DNA from: Knufia peltigerae
Lineage: Eukaryota > Ascomycota > Eurotiomycetes > Chaetothyriales > Trichomeriaceae
Reading direction: 5' to 3'
Assembly: GCA_030247855.1 (NCBI GenBank)
Contig: JAPDRN010000022.1
Coordinates: 62,001 to 126,000 of the forward strand
DNA: 64,000 nucleotides
Shown: positions 1-12,814 of the stretch, one piece after another
Layout: each line of letters starts with the position of its first letter
Numbering within the stretch: the first letter of the stretch is position 1
The notes under the pieces: generated by a model
Databases searched by the model: none
The model's input: only the letters and a program-made list of their open reading frames with translations
Told to the model about the DNA's origin: nothing
Program-made: the position numbers and the translations under genes

Positions 1-51
1 CCGTTTCTACAGCTTATGCGGCTTCTTCATATCGCCTGCTAGTGCTTCACA

Positions 52-3000
52 ATGGCGTCCAAGAAGGAGGGCGATGTGGTTTTTTCGGTTTGTGGACATC
101 ATCCCGCTGCGTTGCGTCGAGCAAGCTGACGATGCCTCAGTTCAATGGAAAATACGTCTCTTGGGCACACACTGTTGTCGCATATGCCGCCTTCATCGGG
201 GCCTTTATAGTCGGTGTTTCGCTCCACTACCATAAAATCGTGCAGAACGAGCACTATGGCTACCCCGACGAATGGTTTCCCTCTGTCTCTTCTACAATCG
301 GCGACCGATACCCCGAACGGTCTGTTTTTATGGTCTTCATCGCCATCACCTCCGGACCACGCTTTGCTTTGGTTGGACTGTGGTACATGCTCACCAGGAG
401 GCCGAATACAAGCTTGCCTGGGATCATAGCAGCAACCGGCTTGTTCAGAACGTTGACATGTGGAGGTTGGACATATGTGACATCCACGGATGACCACGAT
501 TGGCATGATATCTTCATGATATCCTACCTAGTTGCGACACTTCCATGGACACTAGGCTGCCTTGCATTGAGCCCTCCAAATCCTACTGCGATCAGATATC
601 GAAAAATCCTTGCCAGCCTTTTCTTTGGAACGCTGGTGCCACTTGTATACTGGTTTATTCAGCACAAGGTCCATAAAAGGGCTGGTGGTATGCTTCACGA
701 TTTCCATACGATATCTAAGATCCCTGTCTGACAATGAAGCAGCATACACCATCTATTCGTTTTTTGAGTGGTCACTTATTCTGTTTGACGTCGCCTTTGA
801 CGCAGTGACTGCGATCGATTTTCAGACATTTGAGCTTGTGGTAAGAGACGTCAAGGGTCTTAGCAGAGGGTACGTGCAGCTGCTCCCGAGATATACAAAA
901 GTACAACGAAATAGAACCATTGCTTGGTTGACTGACTGACATTGGATAGTGATGCGAAACTTTTGAAAGAGTCTGTGAAGGAGAAAGAGTAAGTTGATTG
1001 AGATGCGTTGTAGGGTTTCCCAGCTCATGACTCTGTAGTCACGACAATTCGCTCATTCAGACATCCACCTTTGAAGGTCCCTACTACTGGCCTGCTATAC
1101 TCGACGCACTAGCCGAAATTCTCCACGGATACTTTTTCTGGTCCATCCTAACCTCGCTGGGAGTTCTTGTGTGGTATTTTCCACTCTGGCATATGGGAAT
1201 CTCTGGTTACGAAGTCATGGTCATGTCTACCATCTCCCCGTTAACACTCGGAATTCCGTTCATTAGATCTCTCTGCATCAAATACAACCGCTGGATCCAC
1301 ATGTCGACCATGGCAGGGCTTCTGGCTTGGCTTGTGAAGGACCCTGCGAATCGATTGTTCACCGTTGGCTTCGCTGTGTGGATGGGTTGTCTTGGATGGT
1401 CGGCGGAATGGTATGCTGAGAGACGCAATTCCGCACGCCTTCAAAGAAGAATTCTTGCTTGGAGTATCGGATTGATTCTGTCCAGCATCTCCAAATTCGC
1501 CAACCACACCAACAACCCAGTTTGGCCTATCCTCCATGCAGGCATCGGGGGCTGGAACAAGACGGCCTTGGTAGTAGCCCTCTTTGCGATCTGGAGGTCA
1601 ACGCGACCTGCCACAACCAGTGGAGGCGACTACGTCCCACATAATGCTAAGAAAGGGTCGAGTTTACTGGCAGGACTCGGATTTGGAGGACTCATGTTTG
1701 CCACGCACTCTTTGCTTTCAGATTCCAGCACCATGATCCTATGGGTCTGGGAAGGCTATCCTGTAAGAGGACCACTGGCAGCGCCTCATGGTGCTGTCAC
1801 CTTGATCTGCATGAGCGCTGGTTTGTTCTTGGGTATTGCGCTTCCTGGTTTCTTTGGGTCGTGGACTGCCTTCGGACTCGGCGCTGTTGGGGCGGCCTTG
1901 CTCACCCTCTACAGCAACTGGACTGGATACTACGGCGGGCTTCTCTTGGCTTTCTACATCATGGGAGTTGCTCCAGTCATTATATCGTCAGCTGTCCAAC
2001 ATAACCCTGCCTCCACATTCGGCTTCGGCTTCTTTTGCTACAATATCATGGTCCTCTTCCATGTGTGGGTGGTTGCTTATGCCTTCGTGCCCGGTGGGCC
2101 ACTTGTGAGGGAACACACCGATTGGGTGATGATCACCACTATGCTTATGATCGGCGCGGGCGTCTTTTCGGCGCTGATCACCAATTCAACGCATAAACAG
2201 AAGTCTACGTCAAGTCCTCGAGGACGCAAGCAATCGGCTTACTTCCTCCACATTCTGCTCGCTCTGCAGCTTTTGACTGGCTCAATTGCTTACCTGCGTT
2301 TCCCTACCAATGACTACGTTCCTTATCATAAAGACGAGAAGTTGATCACTGCTGGTATCTGGACCATTCACTTTTCACTTGACAATGATATGTGGTCATC
2401 TGAGCGGAGGATGCGTGATGCCATTAAAGAGTTGGAGCTTGATGTGGTTGGTTTGCTAGAGTCGGACCTGCAACGCATCATCATGGGCAATCGAGATACC
2501 ACTCAATACCTGGCGGAGGATCTTGGTATGTACGTTGATTATGGTCCGGGACCTAACAAGCACACATGGGGATCAGCACTACTCTCGAAGTTTCCAATTG
2601 TCAATTCTACACACCATCTCCTACCATCTCCAGTAGGCGAGCTTGCACCCGCAATTGAGGCTACGTTGGATGTGTACGGCACCATGGTCGATGTCTTCGT
2701 CTTCCACTCCGGACAGGAAGAAGACCCTGAAGATCGTCGCCTGCAATCAGAGTATCTTGCGAAGGCTATGAAGGCGAGCCCTCGACCGGCAATCCTGCTC
2801 AGCTACCTTGTGGTCAAGCCGACGGAGGGCAACTACAACACATATGTGGGCGAGAAGAGCGGTATGCACGACATTGATGTGAGCGATTGGGATCGATGGT
2901 GCGAATATATCTTGTATAAGGATATAAAGAGAGTTGGATATGCTCGTGTCAGCCGGGGTACTATCACAGACACGGAGATCCAGGTAAGTTCAGTCCCCTT

Positions 3001-3190
3001 TTTATACGCTACGGCGACTCATTCAATACAGGTGGGCAAATTTGTGGTGGGAGAGCCGGCCTCGTATTCCAATGACAGGATTTCTGAAGACCAAGTTCCA
3101 CCTGGACGAAGATTCCCTGCACTGTTCCGTGGAGAAGGGGTGCGCGGTCATCGTTACCATGTTTTTGATGAGCCGTGGTATTATGCATAA
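52..3190 (+). CDS. cwh43: CWH43-like GPI-anchor lipid remodelling protein
   Basis: Spliced model: 52-87, 141-687, 743-869, 950-988, 1039-2983, 3032-3190, giving 950 codons, close to yeast Cwh43 (about 953). In yeast, Cwh43 acts in the ER/Golgi membrane to put ceramide onto GPI anchors. The N-terminal half is a multi-span Frag1/DRAM/Sfk1-type region; the blocks YPDEWFPSVSSTIGDRYPER and YSFFEWSLILFDVAFDA are seen. A second multi-span block follows (WYFPLWHMGISGYEV onward). The last third resembles an endonuclease/exonuclease/phosphatase fold (VVGLLESD, WGSALLSKFPI, VFHSGQEEDPEDRR). The tiny first exon is chosen because intron 88-140 has a GT donor, a CTGAC branch site and a CAG acceptor. The fallback start is the ATG at 132, inside that intron. 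The intron at 2984-3031 is 48 bp, so unspliced reading stays open. Identity is firm; the first exon is less so. Confidence 0.9.
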
Positions 3191-3664
3191 AAAAAAGGGA
3201 AATGAGAGGGTGCTTCCGGGAGGGCGGTGGGAGTTGCTGTCCCGCTATGAGAACTTGTGCAAGCAGACAATGAAATAGAACAACAAAGGAGTAACAACAC
3301 GTGACTCTGTGCTTCGTAATTCGTATTGACTGGCCAATCGGATAAAAGCGTCTTTGTTTCCTTTAGTGCGCTGGATGTCTTATCGTTATCGCCGGAAGAA
3401 TGCGGGGAATCTGGCTGCGCCCCTGCGCTGGCATTGTGATGTTAGACCCAGGCCGATGACTCAAGTGGTACTCGTATCCATCCGCCTTTCAATTATTAGT
3501 CTTCTGATCTTCCCGACATACAAGGACTCTTGCACATGTAAACTCTTCTCACAGAGAGGCGTAGTTCATTTTCCTTTCGGGTCTTCTGCACAGAGCTGGC
3601 TCAGGGGACAAGGCGTTATCAAGAACTCAATTCATCCTCTTCACTGTTGTCTCGGGCGTTCACC
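3191..3664. other. Intergenic region, CWH43 3' end to small-protein 5' end
   Basis: This stretch should hold the CWH43 terminator and the promoter of the gene starting at 3665. An open frame runs through part of it on the + strand, but it has low-complexity coding quality and overlaps the start of the next gene in another frame. I see no RNA gene or repeat. Confidence 0.4.
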
Positions 3665-4357
3665 ATGGCCGACCCGTCTGCACCTCCTCGACCTCCAGCA
3701 CCGGGGTCGAGGGCCATCAGGATCCCACTCACCACTCACCCAGACTCGTACAGACTTTCGGGACGTCGACGTTGGAGTGAACGCTATATCAAGAACGCCG
3801 AACGAGTCGAGTCGTCCTCGGACGCTGGACCGTCTTCGCTGGGCTCGGACCAAGAGTCCGCGTGGTCCTCCTACAACTCCTCCACCGCAGGCGGCCAACG
3901 GTTTCGGACGATTGCCGCGCCGGGCGGTGGACAAAATCAATTGCTCGTCGTCTCCACGCCCACCGACGACGACGACGACAACATCATCGACACGTCACAA
4001 CGCAAGGACAAGCAAAAGGCAGCAGGAGGAGGATCCACCATGTCACCGTCATCGGTCGTGGGTCCTTCCTCGTCGTCACCACTCGGCCCTTCGATGCTCG
4101 CATCGGGTCTCTACAAGTCCATCAACCTCAACGCCCTGCACGACGACCCTGACGAACCTCCGAGGTTGATAACCTACACCAAACACAGTCAAGGCTTCAC
4201 GTGGAACGATGAGTTGTTCCTGCCCAGTTACATGTTGGGACGCTACGGAGACCGAGGGCGCAAGAAGCAGTACGACGGCGATTTCGGCGACGAGGAACAT
4301 TGCCCCGTGGCTGAAATATTCATCACGGACGAAGAGGCCGAGGCCATGATGCCGTGA
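3665..4357 (+). CDS. Hypothetical acidic, Ser/Pro-rich protein
   Basis: Single-exon frame of 230 residues from an ATG in good context (caccATGGC). I do not recognise it. The N-terminal two thirds is low complexity: Pro-rich start, Ser runs, and an Asp run (DDDDDN) near residue 95. The last 60-65 residues look like a folded, probably conserved segment (LITYTKHSQGFTWNDELFLP, then MLGRYGDRGRKKQYDGDFGD) and end in an acidic tail. There is no signal peptide or membrane segment. It lies between CWH43 and a zinc-cluster regulator with no sign of co-regulation. An unannotated intracellular fungal protein is the best statement. The contrast between a disordered N-terminus and an ordered C-terminus argues that it is a real gene and not a chance frame. 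Confidence 0.65.
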   Translation: MADPSAPPRPPAPGSRAIRIPLTTHPDSYRLSGRRRWSERYIKNAERVESSSDAGPSSLGSDQESAWSSYNSSTAGGQRFRTIAAPGGGQNQLLVVSTPTDDDDDNIIDTSQRKDKQKAAGGGSTMSPSSVVGPSSSSPLGPSMLASGLYKSINLNALHDDPDEPPRLITYTKHSQGFTWNDELFLPSYMLGRYGDRGRKKQYDGDFGDEEHCPVAEIFITDEEAEAMMP

Positions 4358-5047
4358 AGCAGTACATACTGAGAACAAGATACATTTGTGTGGCAACTAG
4401 GGGTTGACGATCGTTATGGAATACAATGGCGAACCCGGGCAACCGAGAATTTTTTTTTATGGTTATGGCATTAACGACTTATTTGCAACATTTCAAATCA
4501 GGAAACAAAACAACCAACAACAAACATCATTCACGTAGTATACGCCGTGACGCGGAGTCACGGGAAGGGAATTGGACCTTTTTTCTTAATGGGGGTTTTC
4601 TTTTGTACGTCAACTGGTTTTTATGGAGGGGCAGGGTGTTTGGGAAAGGCTGCTGCGGTCACTTTTCTTTGCTTTTGGATGTTGAAAGTCATTCAATGTC
4701 GCAACAGAGATTGGCCTCGAGAGAAAGTGAAAGGAAGGGAAGGGAAATGGAAGGGAAGGAAAGGTAATGCAACCAAACTAAGGAGGGGGGTTTACTTCTC
4801 AACTCAAAGATAGTATTACAATACAACATTGGTTAAAGGAGTACAGGAGTATCAGGACTTTATTTTAGTTGCTAGAAATGGAAGGGTGGCACTTATCAGC
4901 CCACGGTTGCATGTTTAATAATACCACGAACGTATACGATTTCTTATCCACTTCATACTGTACTCGTTCATAACAAAGAATACCATAAGCCACATACTCC
5001 CGATTCGTGTACACACCACAGACACACATCCCCAACTCTATTCGTTC
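4358..5047. other. Gene-free stretch between two convergent genes, with polypurine tract
   Basis: The flanking genes point toward each other, so this is mainly 3' sequence for both. A purine-rich strand (GA/GGA repeats, about 4720-4770) is followed by AT-rich DNA. No coding frame with a convincing start is seen. Confidence 0.4.
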
Positions 5048-7980
5048 CTAAAAATTCCCATCGTTGGCGTTCAGACTCCACAATGTCGAGACGGGGTCGC
5101 TGAGGTCGAGCATCCAAGGGTAAAAGTCCGGCAAACCGTTGTTGTTGTCCGTCTTTGTATCGGTGGGGGAAGCAGAAGAAGGAGGAAGAGCAGAGGCAGA
5201 CGGACCACTCGTAGTAATCGCGGGGGCATTTTTCTGCCATGTTGAAGAGGATGCCTGGAGAACGAACACGAAATTTCCGTTGTCAGCAATTTTGGCCCGT
5301 AAAGAGTAAACGATGCACGGGCATGTTTTGTAGAAAGGCCCAGAGGCAAACCCGACCAAGAGGTTCAAATCCAAGGAGAATCTCCAGAATCTCAACTTAC
5401 CCCTTGGTGTATTGTATCATCTTCACCACCCATCAATGACGGCCACTCGTCAAACGTAGGTTTCGCACCACACAGGGCCCTGTCGATTCGCCAGCGACCA
5501 TCGAGACGTCGAGGGAGGAAACTTGTTCTTCTTCTCTTTCCGGAAGAGCCATCTTCATCAGCTTGTTCCTCGTCTCCGTCAGAGTCACCCTCCAGGGCCT
5601 CGTTGATGTCCACCACCACTGTAGTGTTTCTCTCTTTCGACGTCGTTGCTACTGCTGCTGCTGCTGCTGTTGTTGTTCTATCAGGAATCGTACCCTCGGG
5701 TGAAACTTGCAAATGCAGAGGATACTGAAACTTTTTCAAAATCATCCCCAAAACATCACCGGCCTTGTAGGCTTCTATGCTCTTGTCGCGAGTCTGGCTG
5801 AAGATGTTTGCGCTGGTGTCGAGCGCGTTCAACATTTCCGCCGTGGTCGACCCGTCCAAGTGGTCCCCCTCGCCGCGGCGTAGGGTCATGCACAATTCCG
5901 CACTGATGACGGTGGCGGCGAGGAGGAAGTCGTGTATCGTCAACGAGGTCTGGTAGTCTGTCAGTGACCTCATCCTGCCCCCGACCAAAATCTCCTCGTT
6001 GTGTATGGCGTGGAACCTGAGCATCGTCACGGCGGATTCCAAGCACACCCGTCTCGAGTAGGCGTACTTGTTGTTTGATCTGGCCGCGTCGAGGTACCTG
6101 CTGTGCAGTACGCAGAGAGACTTGTAGTGTATGTTTGCGAGGACGTAGCGCGAAAAGACCAATGGCAAGGGGTCGGCGGTCTGTTCGGCAACGTTGCGGA
6201 CCTTGTAGAAGTCGGGTACTTTGTCGTAGATGCTTCGTAGTGTTTGGTCGATTTCAAAGACACGGCCGTACGACGGATGATGCCCGTCCTTGTTCATCTC
6301 CTTGAGCGCCTGTGCAAAACCAAACGCCAGGCGCGTCTTTGAGAGGAGATACGACACCGGGGTAGGTTCCGTGCTCTCGACTGGGGGTGGGACTGTTGCA
6401 CACCCTTTGTGGAATCTGTGGTCGTCGTAGATGTTCATCGGAAGGGTTTTCTCAAAGTTTTTGGTCTTGACCATGGAGGGAAGGCCGGATTGGAAGGAGA
6501 AGAGGATGTCGGCTTGTCGGACAAAAGCCCACGAACGGCGTCTCATTTCTGTCTGTAGTCTGATCAGATCTTGAACCGTCGAACCACCGCGCTAAGAATT
6601 CAAGATTGCACCGACGTACATGGAAAGGTGTCATGGGCAACGACGGTTGAGTGTCCTGATGGTAGCCCATCCTCATAGCCAACCGGACTATCATACCCAC
6701 CAGTACCCACGTCGTCGACTTGGCATCGCGGCAAACGATGTATTCGCAATATAGATGAAGGATCAGGACCTCTATCAGATGCTCATGAGGACGCGTATAG
6801 TCTGCCAGAAGCAAGCAGTCGGTGAGACGGCCCCGGAAGGTGATCCCCATATCGTGGCATTTTCCCGAGTACTCGATGGGCTCGTCGCCTTCACGGATCC
6901 AATCATTCATCGCCACCCTGAGTACACCGAACAGGAGCGCGATCCAGACGATGGACGTTTGACTCGGGTCTGCCCAGTATGCTTCGTACTGGTTGTGTGT
7001 CAACAGACTGCCCACGAGGACCCATTGGCACAGGTCCAACTTACCTGCTCGCTGAACGTTGGCTGATGGAGAATGTCTAAAACTGTTTAGCCTTTGCCGA
7101 TGGCCACTGCAACCTATGGACATACAGAGCGCCGGATCAAGGGTGGAGAAATAGCGGTCGACCATGAGATCGCAGAAGTACCTCGAGGGCAATTGCGAGA
7201 CTATCTCAGATCTGCTTGCCGTCCTCGACGAACCAAAAAGGAGGGCCGGTCCAGGATCCTCAGGCGTACGTCCCATGAGTGTTGATATTCTCTGCATCTG
7301 CTCGTCATATTTCTTTTGCTGCACTTGGACGTGACCGCGGACTTCGCCAATCTGCAGCATGGTCAGACGCAAGATCCGGCGGTATGCTGGCCATTTGTAC
7401 ATACCTCGTTTAACAGACGGGCCCAATGAGCTTCATCGATTGACAGCGACTTTGGATGATGGGCATCGATCCTCAAAGTTTTCAATGACAAGGCCTCTGG
7501 TTCGACAACACTCTCTCGTCCAGCAGGTATCGCCAGGTCGACACCTTCAGTGTCAACGCGGGGGGCTATGTGCCGAAGCGTTGATCCGCTAATTTGACCT
7601 CTCCGGGCAAGGGCTGCACCAAAGTCGGTGTTATCATCGCGAGCGTTATCGACGAGCTTGACGATAAGCTGTTCTAGCTTTTCAATCTTCCTCTGGAGCT
7701 GATCAGGATCATTTGCACTCGATCGCTGACCACCGGTGTTCTGAAAATTGGGCTTCCTGCTGGCATAGGTGCAAGCGACGAGCTCGCCTCGACGCACACA
7801 ATTCCCACAAGCAGGGAGATTCCGGTCACATTTCAGCCTAGTATAAGTCTCTTAGTCTCGAACGTCTCGGAATTCAAATGTGAAAGCCCACTTTCGGCGC
7901 CTGCATGGATGGCAAGAAACAGGCTTCCGAGCGCGGCGAACTCGATTTGACGAAGCGTCACGACTTTCATTCAGCGTCAT
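5048..7980 (-). CDS. Zn(II)2Cys6 fungal transcription factor (7 exons)
   Basis: Exons on the minus strand: 7980-7892, 7837-7405, 7351-7126, 7082-7045, 6988-6620, 6552-5401, 5254-5048, giving 837 residues in frame throughout. The zinc cluster is at residues 23-52 (Cys 23, 26, 33, 40, 43, 52) with the basic run CRRRKLKCDR. It only appears after removing intron 7838-7891, which splits the Lys30 codon. A heptad-like linker follows (QRKIEKLEQLIVKL, dimer coiled coil). Next comes a Fungal_trans-type regulatory domain (LDILHQPTFSEQYEAYW; MRRRSWAFVRQADILFSFQ). The C-terminal part has Ala/Thr and acidic low-complexity stretches and ends in a D/W-rich tail that may activate. The family binds CGG-type sites in the nucleus. 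The target pathway is unknown; no biosynthetic cluster adjoins it. Exon 4 is only 38 bp and intron 7083-7125 only 43 bp. Confidence 0.88.
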
Positions 7981-8447
7981 ACCGGGTAAACTTGTGGTGA
8001 TGAGCAAGCAATCATGGAATCGATGCGAGATGGCATTCTGTCTTCTTCATCGAATACAGGCATTTTTGTACGACTGGTCACCGGTCCATGTTTTCTCATA
8101 AAGGCCGTATCTGTTCGTCCGTGAAGTCCGCTTCAACTCCGTTGAGTCTTGGACATGTCGGATTTAAGCCTCGCGGCCTGGATTGCGTCGGGATTCGGAA
8201 GAGAATTAATCCGCTTCCTACGAGTATGGAACAAAGCATTCGAGTGGCGACCACCAGCTTCGTGCCGTCGTCTGGGAAGCATAGTCTACTGTACGGAGTA
8301 TCTCGTGACGATATATGGATCAAGAAGGGCCCCAGAAACGTGGCAAAAGTAAATATAGCATTTCTTTTGTTCTCCGCCGTCCAAGCCTCAAAATTTGGTA
8401 TCATACATCTGTCGCAGTGACCAATTCTCTGCTCCTGAAGCAAAGTC
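7981..8447. other. Upstream region of the C6 factor and 3' flank of SPT6
   Basis: Both neighbours are on the minus strand, so this holds the SPT6 terminator and the promoter of the zinc-cluster gene that starts at 7980. Short open frames on both strands lack supporting features. No repeat or RNA gene is seen. Confidence 0.4.
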
Positions 8448-11400
8448 TCATCTCCTCGGCATTAGACTGGCCGAATTCTGCATGTTCTGGAAGATCAACT
8501 TGAAGCCGTTGCACAAATCTCTCATCGTAGGGTATGGTGTCTTCATGAGTTCAAAGCCTTGCGGAATGACTCGGACACTCCAATCCATAAGCTTCGCCTT
8601 CTGTCCTGCCTTGAACACCAGGTGAAACTGTCCTGGCCGTTCTCTGTTTATGCAAAACTGGTACATGGATCGTTTGGGGTTGGCATTGGTATAGGTAGTA
8701 AGCCATTCCTCTGTTGGACAGTCAGCCATCATCTTTGTAATTGCGCGGACACGAAAATACATACCGAGTTGAGCCTTGGACTTGTTCTGGAACTTCTCAT
8801 TGCCACACATCTCGTCCACTTTCCGAGCCATGGCTTTGACGTGCGACACGATCAGTTCGTCCAAGTCTGAGTAATTGTACCGACCTCCGATTCTCAGGGT
8901 CCTTCCCAGTGAGAATTCATTCTCTTTGTCAAGTTCCAAGACATCAATGTGCTGGAAGATACCATCAGCCACTTTCCATGTCACAGCTAGGTGATCGTTT
9001 CCTTTGGAAGAGGGGCGGATGACAACATCGCCACGATTCTGACTGCCCAAGTACTCTTCTGCTTGTTTAGCGTTGAATGGTCTAAACAAAGGATGCTTGA
9101 TCACACGAGTCACACGGCTCCCTGAGTCTGCCTTGTCTTCAAGTAGTTTCCTGTCTGCTGCTTCTTCCCGGTCGTCCCACTCGTTGTAGCCCCTGTCGCT
9201 CTGAGTGTACCTCTTGAATGGTCTCTTTAGTTGATCTTCTCTCAGACTGACGGTCACCACGAAATCTTTGCGATTAATCGATGTTATATGTGCCTGCACG
9301 GTCTGGTGGATGGTGTACAATTGTTTGGGTGAGACTCCGCTATCGGACCACTGACCATCCTCGACGACAGCGTCTAAGCCGCTGTCCAATTTCCCCTCAA
9401 CGTGGAGATCACTGATACGCTTCAGCGAGATAGGCACATTCATACCTTTCTGCAGAGATTCTTTCGTCTCGCCAGTCAGCATTGTGAACACCTCTGATTC
9501 GCCCAAGGTGCTGCGGAATGGATTTCGTAGTTCCTCGTATGGCTCGTTTAGTTCTGCTCGAATGTTTTCAAGCGTCGTACGTTTCTTCGAATTGAGATTT
9601 TTCTCCAATTGCTCCGCGTACTCTTCGAGAACAAGGTCGTTGACACGCTCTTGGGCCTCCTCCCGGATCAATCGTCGAACAATGGCGCCGGGCCCGCCCT
9701 CACTCCGCTCCGCTTCAATATCTTCTTCATCAAGCTCAAGCGCGTCGGCGGCCATCTTTCGAGCAATATCATAATCTTCGGGGTGGACACGAGTGGCATC
9801 CAAGTACTCAGCCTGGGGCTCCTGCGTATCAAAGTGTATGTGAAGCGTTGATGCGGCATTGCTCCAGACCTTGAACCCCATGGCAGGGTGATTATCGTTT
9901 ACTCCCAAAAGGTCTTCACGAGTGCTGACATACCCGCCGTTCAAGTGTATGACCTTAAGCACATGTGAAGCTTTCCTCGGCCCAAGGCCAGCAACGTAAG
10001 GCAGCAGATTGGCCACCGATGAGTCACTGGCAGCTTCGTTGATGTCCACTCCGACCATGTTAACGATATCGACCAGAGCCATATCTAGCTTGCTCAAAAG
10101 CTTCTCCTGGGGCAAAAGGTTCTGAGCAGGGTGGAAACTAAGCGAGACAAGGTCTTGACCGAGTGCAGCATATTCTTTGAGCGGGTCTTGCATGTACTTG
10201 GCAAGAGCCACACAGTACAATGCCAGAGGGGGAAGTCCTGGATGGTCTGACTTGCCTCGATCACTCGCCTGATACATTCGCGCAACCTCATCATTGACTA
10301 GGATAACCTCCAATAGCTCGGTCCGGTCTCGATCATCATCGTCCGCAAATGTTGGACCCCGCAGATCATGATTCTTGACCAAACTTGTAATGTTTTCGTA
10401 GAGTTTTCGGGTGTCGGGGGTCCAGCCTGAAACTCCAATGACCTCAGGCTCTCTGCGGCGGATCACATCGATGAGTGCTTCCACATCTTTACCATCAGGG
10501 ATGCTGCGTTCTCGGTCGCCGGGGCCAAGCTCTTTGAAGCGTCCATGCTCAAGAACCCTGCCGTCGTCTGATACGTATGCCCAGAAAATTGGGTCACGCC
10601 CAGGTACACCACCTCCAGCAGAGAGTGTGAGTACTCGAGGTGTGGTACCCTTTTTCATGCCACGCGGCTGGTATGGGGATTGGTCCAGGCGTGTAGTGAA
10701 TTCCTCACGGCACTCTGTTCCGATAACATTCTCGCACTGTTCCTTGAGATTCTCTTTGACAAGGCGACCCATAAGCTTCATCACCTTATCTACTGCAATG
10801 GACACAACTTCGCGACGCTCAGCATTCCAGGCGTCCGCAGCTGTAGAGTAGTTGTCGGTCTCGATATGTTTGAACAATTGCTTTTTAAATGCCTCGGCAT
10901 TTTTGAAACGAACGTCCACACTCACCAGGCCTTCTTCTTCTGCTTTCAACATCTTCAGAAACAAATCAGGCCGAGACCAGAATGCCGCAAACTCCTGGTT
11001 TCTGAGGTACTTGAATTCGTAGTATGGATGCTGTTCGTCGATCTTTCGAAGACCTTTGTCAGTTCGGTGGCAGTCAATAACTCCTTCGGCATAGACACTT
11101 TTCCTAAGAAATCCTCGAAATCGTGGGCTCATGACGAACTCTTCAATGAACATGGACTTTGCAGCTTTCATTACTCGAGAAGAAGTGGGAAATTCTTCGT
11201 CGGTGAGCGTATCTGCCAGATGTTCTGGGCCGTCAGCAGGGTCTTCTGTATAGGTCCGAACACCTTCCCTGGAAACGTTTTGGGCGAATGCATCAGCAGT
11301 TATGCCAAATGCACGGACGAGACCAAAGGCTTTGGAGGTGCGAATTTCCTCGTAGATGGTCTTCGTGGAGGCTTTCTTCTGAGACATATTAACTCCATTG

Positions 11401-12814
11401 GACTCTCCATTTGAAGTCAAAGCCAAGTCTTTGAGCTGAGAAGCGTATTCAAAGTAGAGGTAGTCCTGAAGGTCTTGGAGTTCCTCCATCGTGGCGGCCA
11501 GTGGGAGCATTTGCTGAAATGTTTTGTCGTCGGAAACATTGGCCGATTTCAAATCCTGGTATGTCTTCTGTAAAGCTTGTCGCTTCTCAATCAAAGCACG
11601 GTATTTGAGATCATGCTCAAAAATCTGCCATAAGTCACGCTGAACAAGGAGTCTGGTAGCATCGGCAACGGTTCGTGGATTGCCGTCTTCATCTCGACCT
11701 ACAACCTTCTGGACGACGTGGAGCAGGTAGTCTTTGCGATTTTGAAATATGAAGGGGACCTCGTAGTCATCTCGCACTAGAAACTCCAAGACATGTGCAA
11801 TTGCACGTCGAAAGGGTTCGTGAAGATCTGACGAGAAGTTCTTGGTTGGAAGCATTAATCTGGATATCCAGGCAGCTTCCTCTTTGAATTCGTCCTCTGT
11901 CAGTTCGACATGACGATACGGCTTCCTCGCAAGCTGATGTCTCTCTGGTTCGTCCGCGTATCTGATCGCGTTGTCTTCGTCTGTCAACAACTTTTCGGCG
12001 AGTTGTGAAGGCTCGAAGACATCCTTGAGGTCGAGATGCTTATCTTTGGATGCCTCCTCTTCGTCGGCTTCGTCCTCCTTTTCAAGCGCAAAGTCATAGT
12101 CGGTTCCGTCGCCGAAGGCGGCACGGAAGTCTTCCAGCGCAGCCTCATCGAGGCCAGCGACATCCGCGATTCCGAGATCTGGAAGGCCCCTCCGATTGGG
12201 TCGTGCGACTTCCTCGTCCTCACGCTGACGCTGTTGCTCATCGTCCGAGAAGACGTCTTCTTCAATGAAATCATCAAATTCATCCTGCAGTCCACGACGG
12301 TCTGGGCGACTCCGACGATTGTACTCGGCGGGCTCATCTTCCTCATCTGAGTGTCCGAATATGTCATTGACCCCGGAGGGTTGTTGTCCATCTCGGTCCT
12401 CACGAGGACCTCGTTTCAATCGCTTGAACTTAGGCTCGGGTACTTCTTCAGCAGGTTTCAAGCCGATCAACTCCAAGTCTTCCTCGTCGAGGCCTTCATC
12501 TTCGCGTTCTTCTCGACGACGTTTCTTGCGTTCGCGTCTCCGCTCCCGTCGAGCCTCCTCTTCCTCTTCGTCCTCATCCACAATGAACCCCTTTGCAACC
12601 TAATGAAGAATGTCAACACAAATACATGGACACGATGATTGTGCCCTACCTCAGCTGCAGCCTCTTCGTCATCGTCGTCTTCTTCCTCATCGGACGAATC
12701 GTCGAATCGACCGTTTGTTCCATTCGACTTTTGCCTCACTTCACCAGTGTCCTCATCAAACGACTCATCATCTTCCTCGTCGTCAAGGATGGCGCGATCG
12801 TCAATTAAATCCAT
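8448..12814 (-). CDS. spt6: Transcription elongation factor and histone chaperone Spt6
   Basis: Exons 12814-12650, 12599-8765 and 8710-8448 splice to 1420 residues, the usual length. Spt6 travels with RNA polymerase II and reassembles nucleosomes. The N-terminus is strongly acidic (residues 1-180, repeated Asp/Glu blocks with basic patches), as in the histone- and Spn1-binding tail of the family. A YqgF/RNase H-like domain begins near residue 705 (RVLTLSAGGG). A helix-hairpin-helix lies near 925 (LLPYVAGLGPRKASHVL). An S1-type domain is near 1150-1190, and the tandem SH2 module runs from about 1223 (HPLFRPFNAKQAEEYLG) to the end. Intron 8711-8764 is 54 bp and needs the CAG at 8713-8711; its length is a multiple of three. 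It shares its promoter region with STE7. Confidence 0.95.

Noticed and set aside
5355..5385. GGTTCAAATCC, like a tRNA T-loop
   Set aside because: The flanking bases do not form the T-arm stem and the site is inside an intron of the C6 factor.
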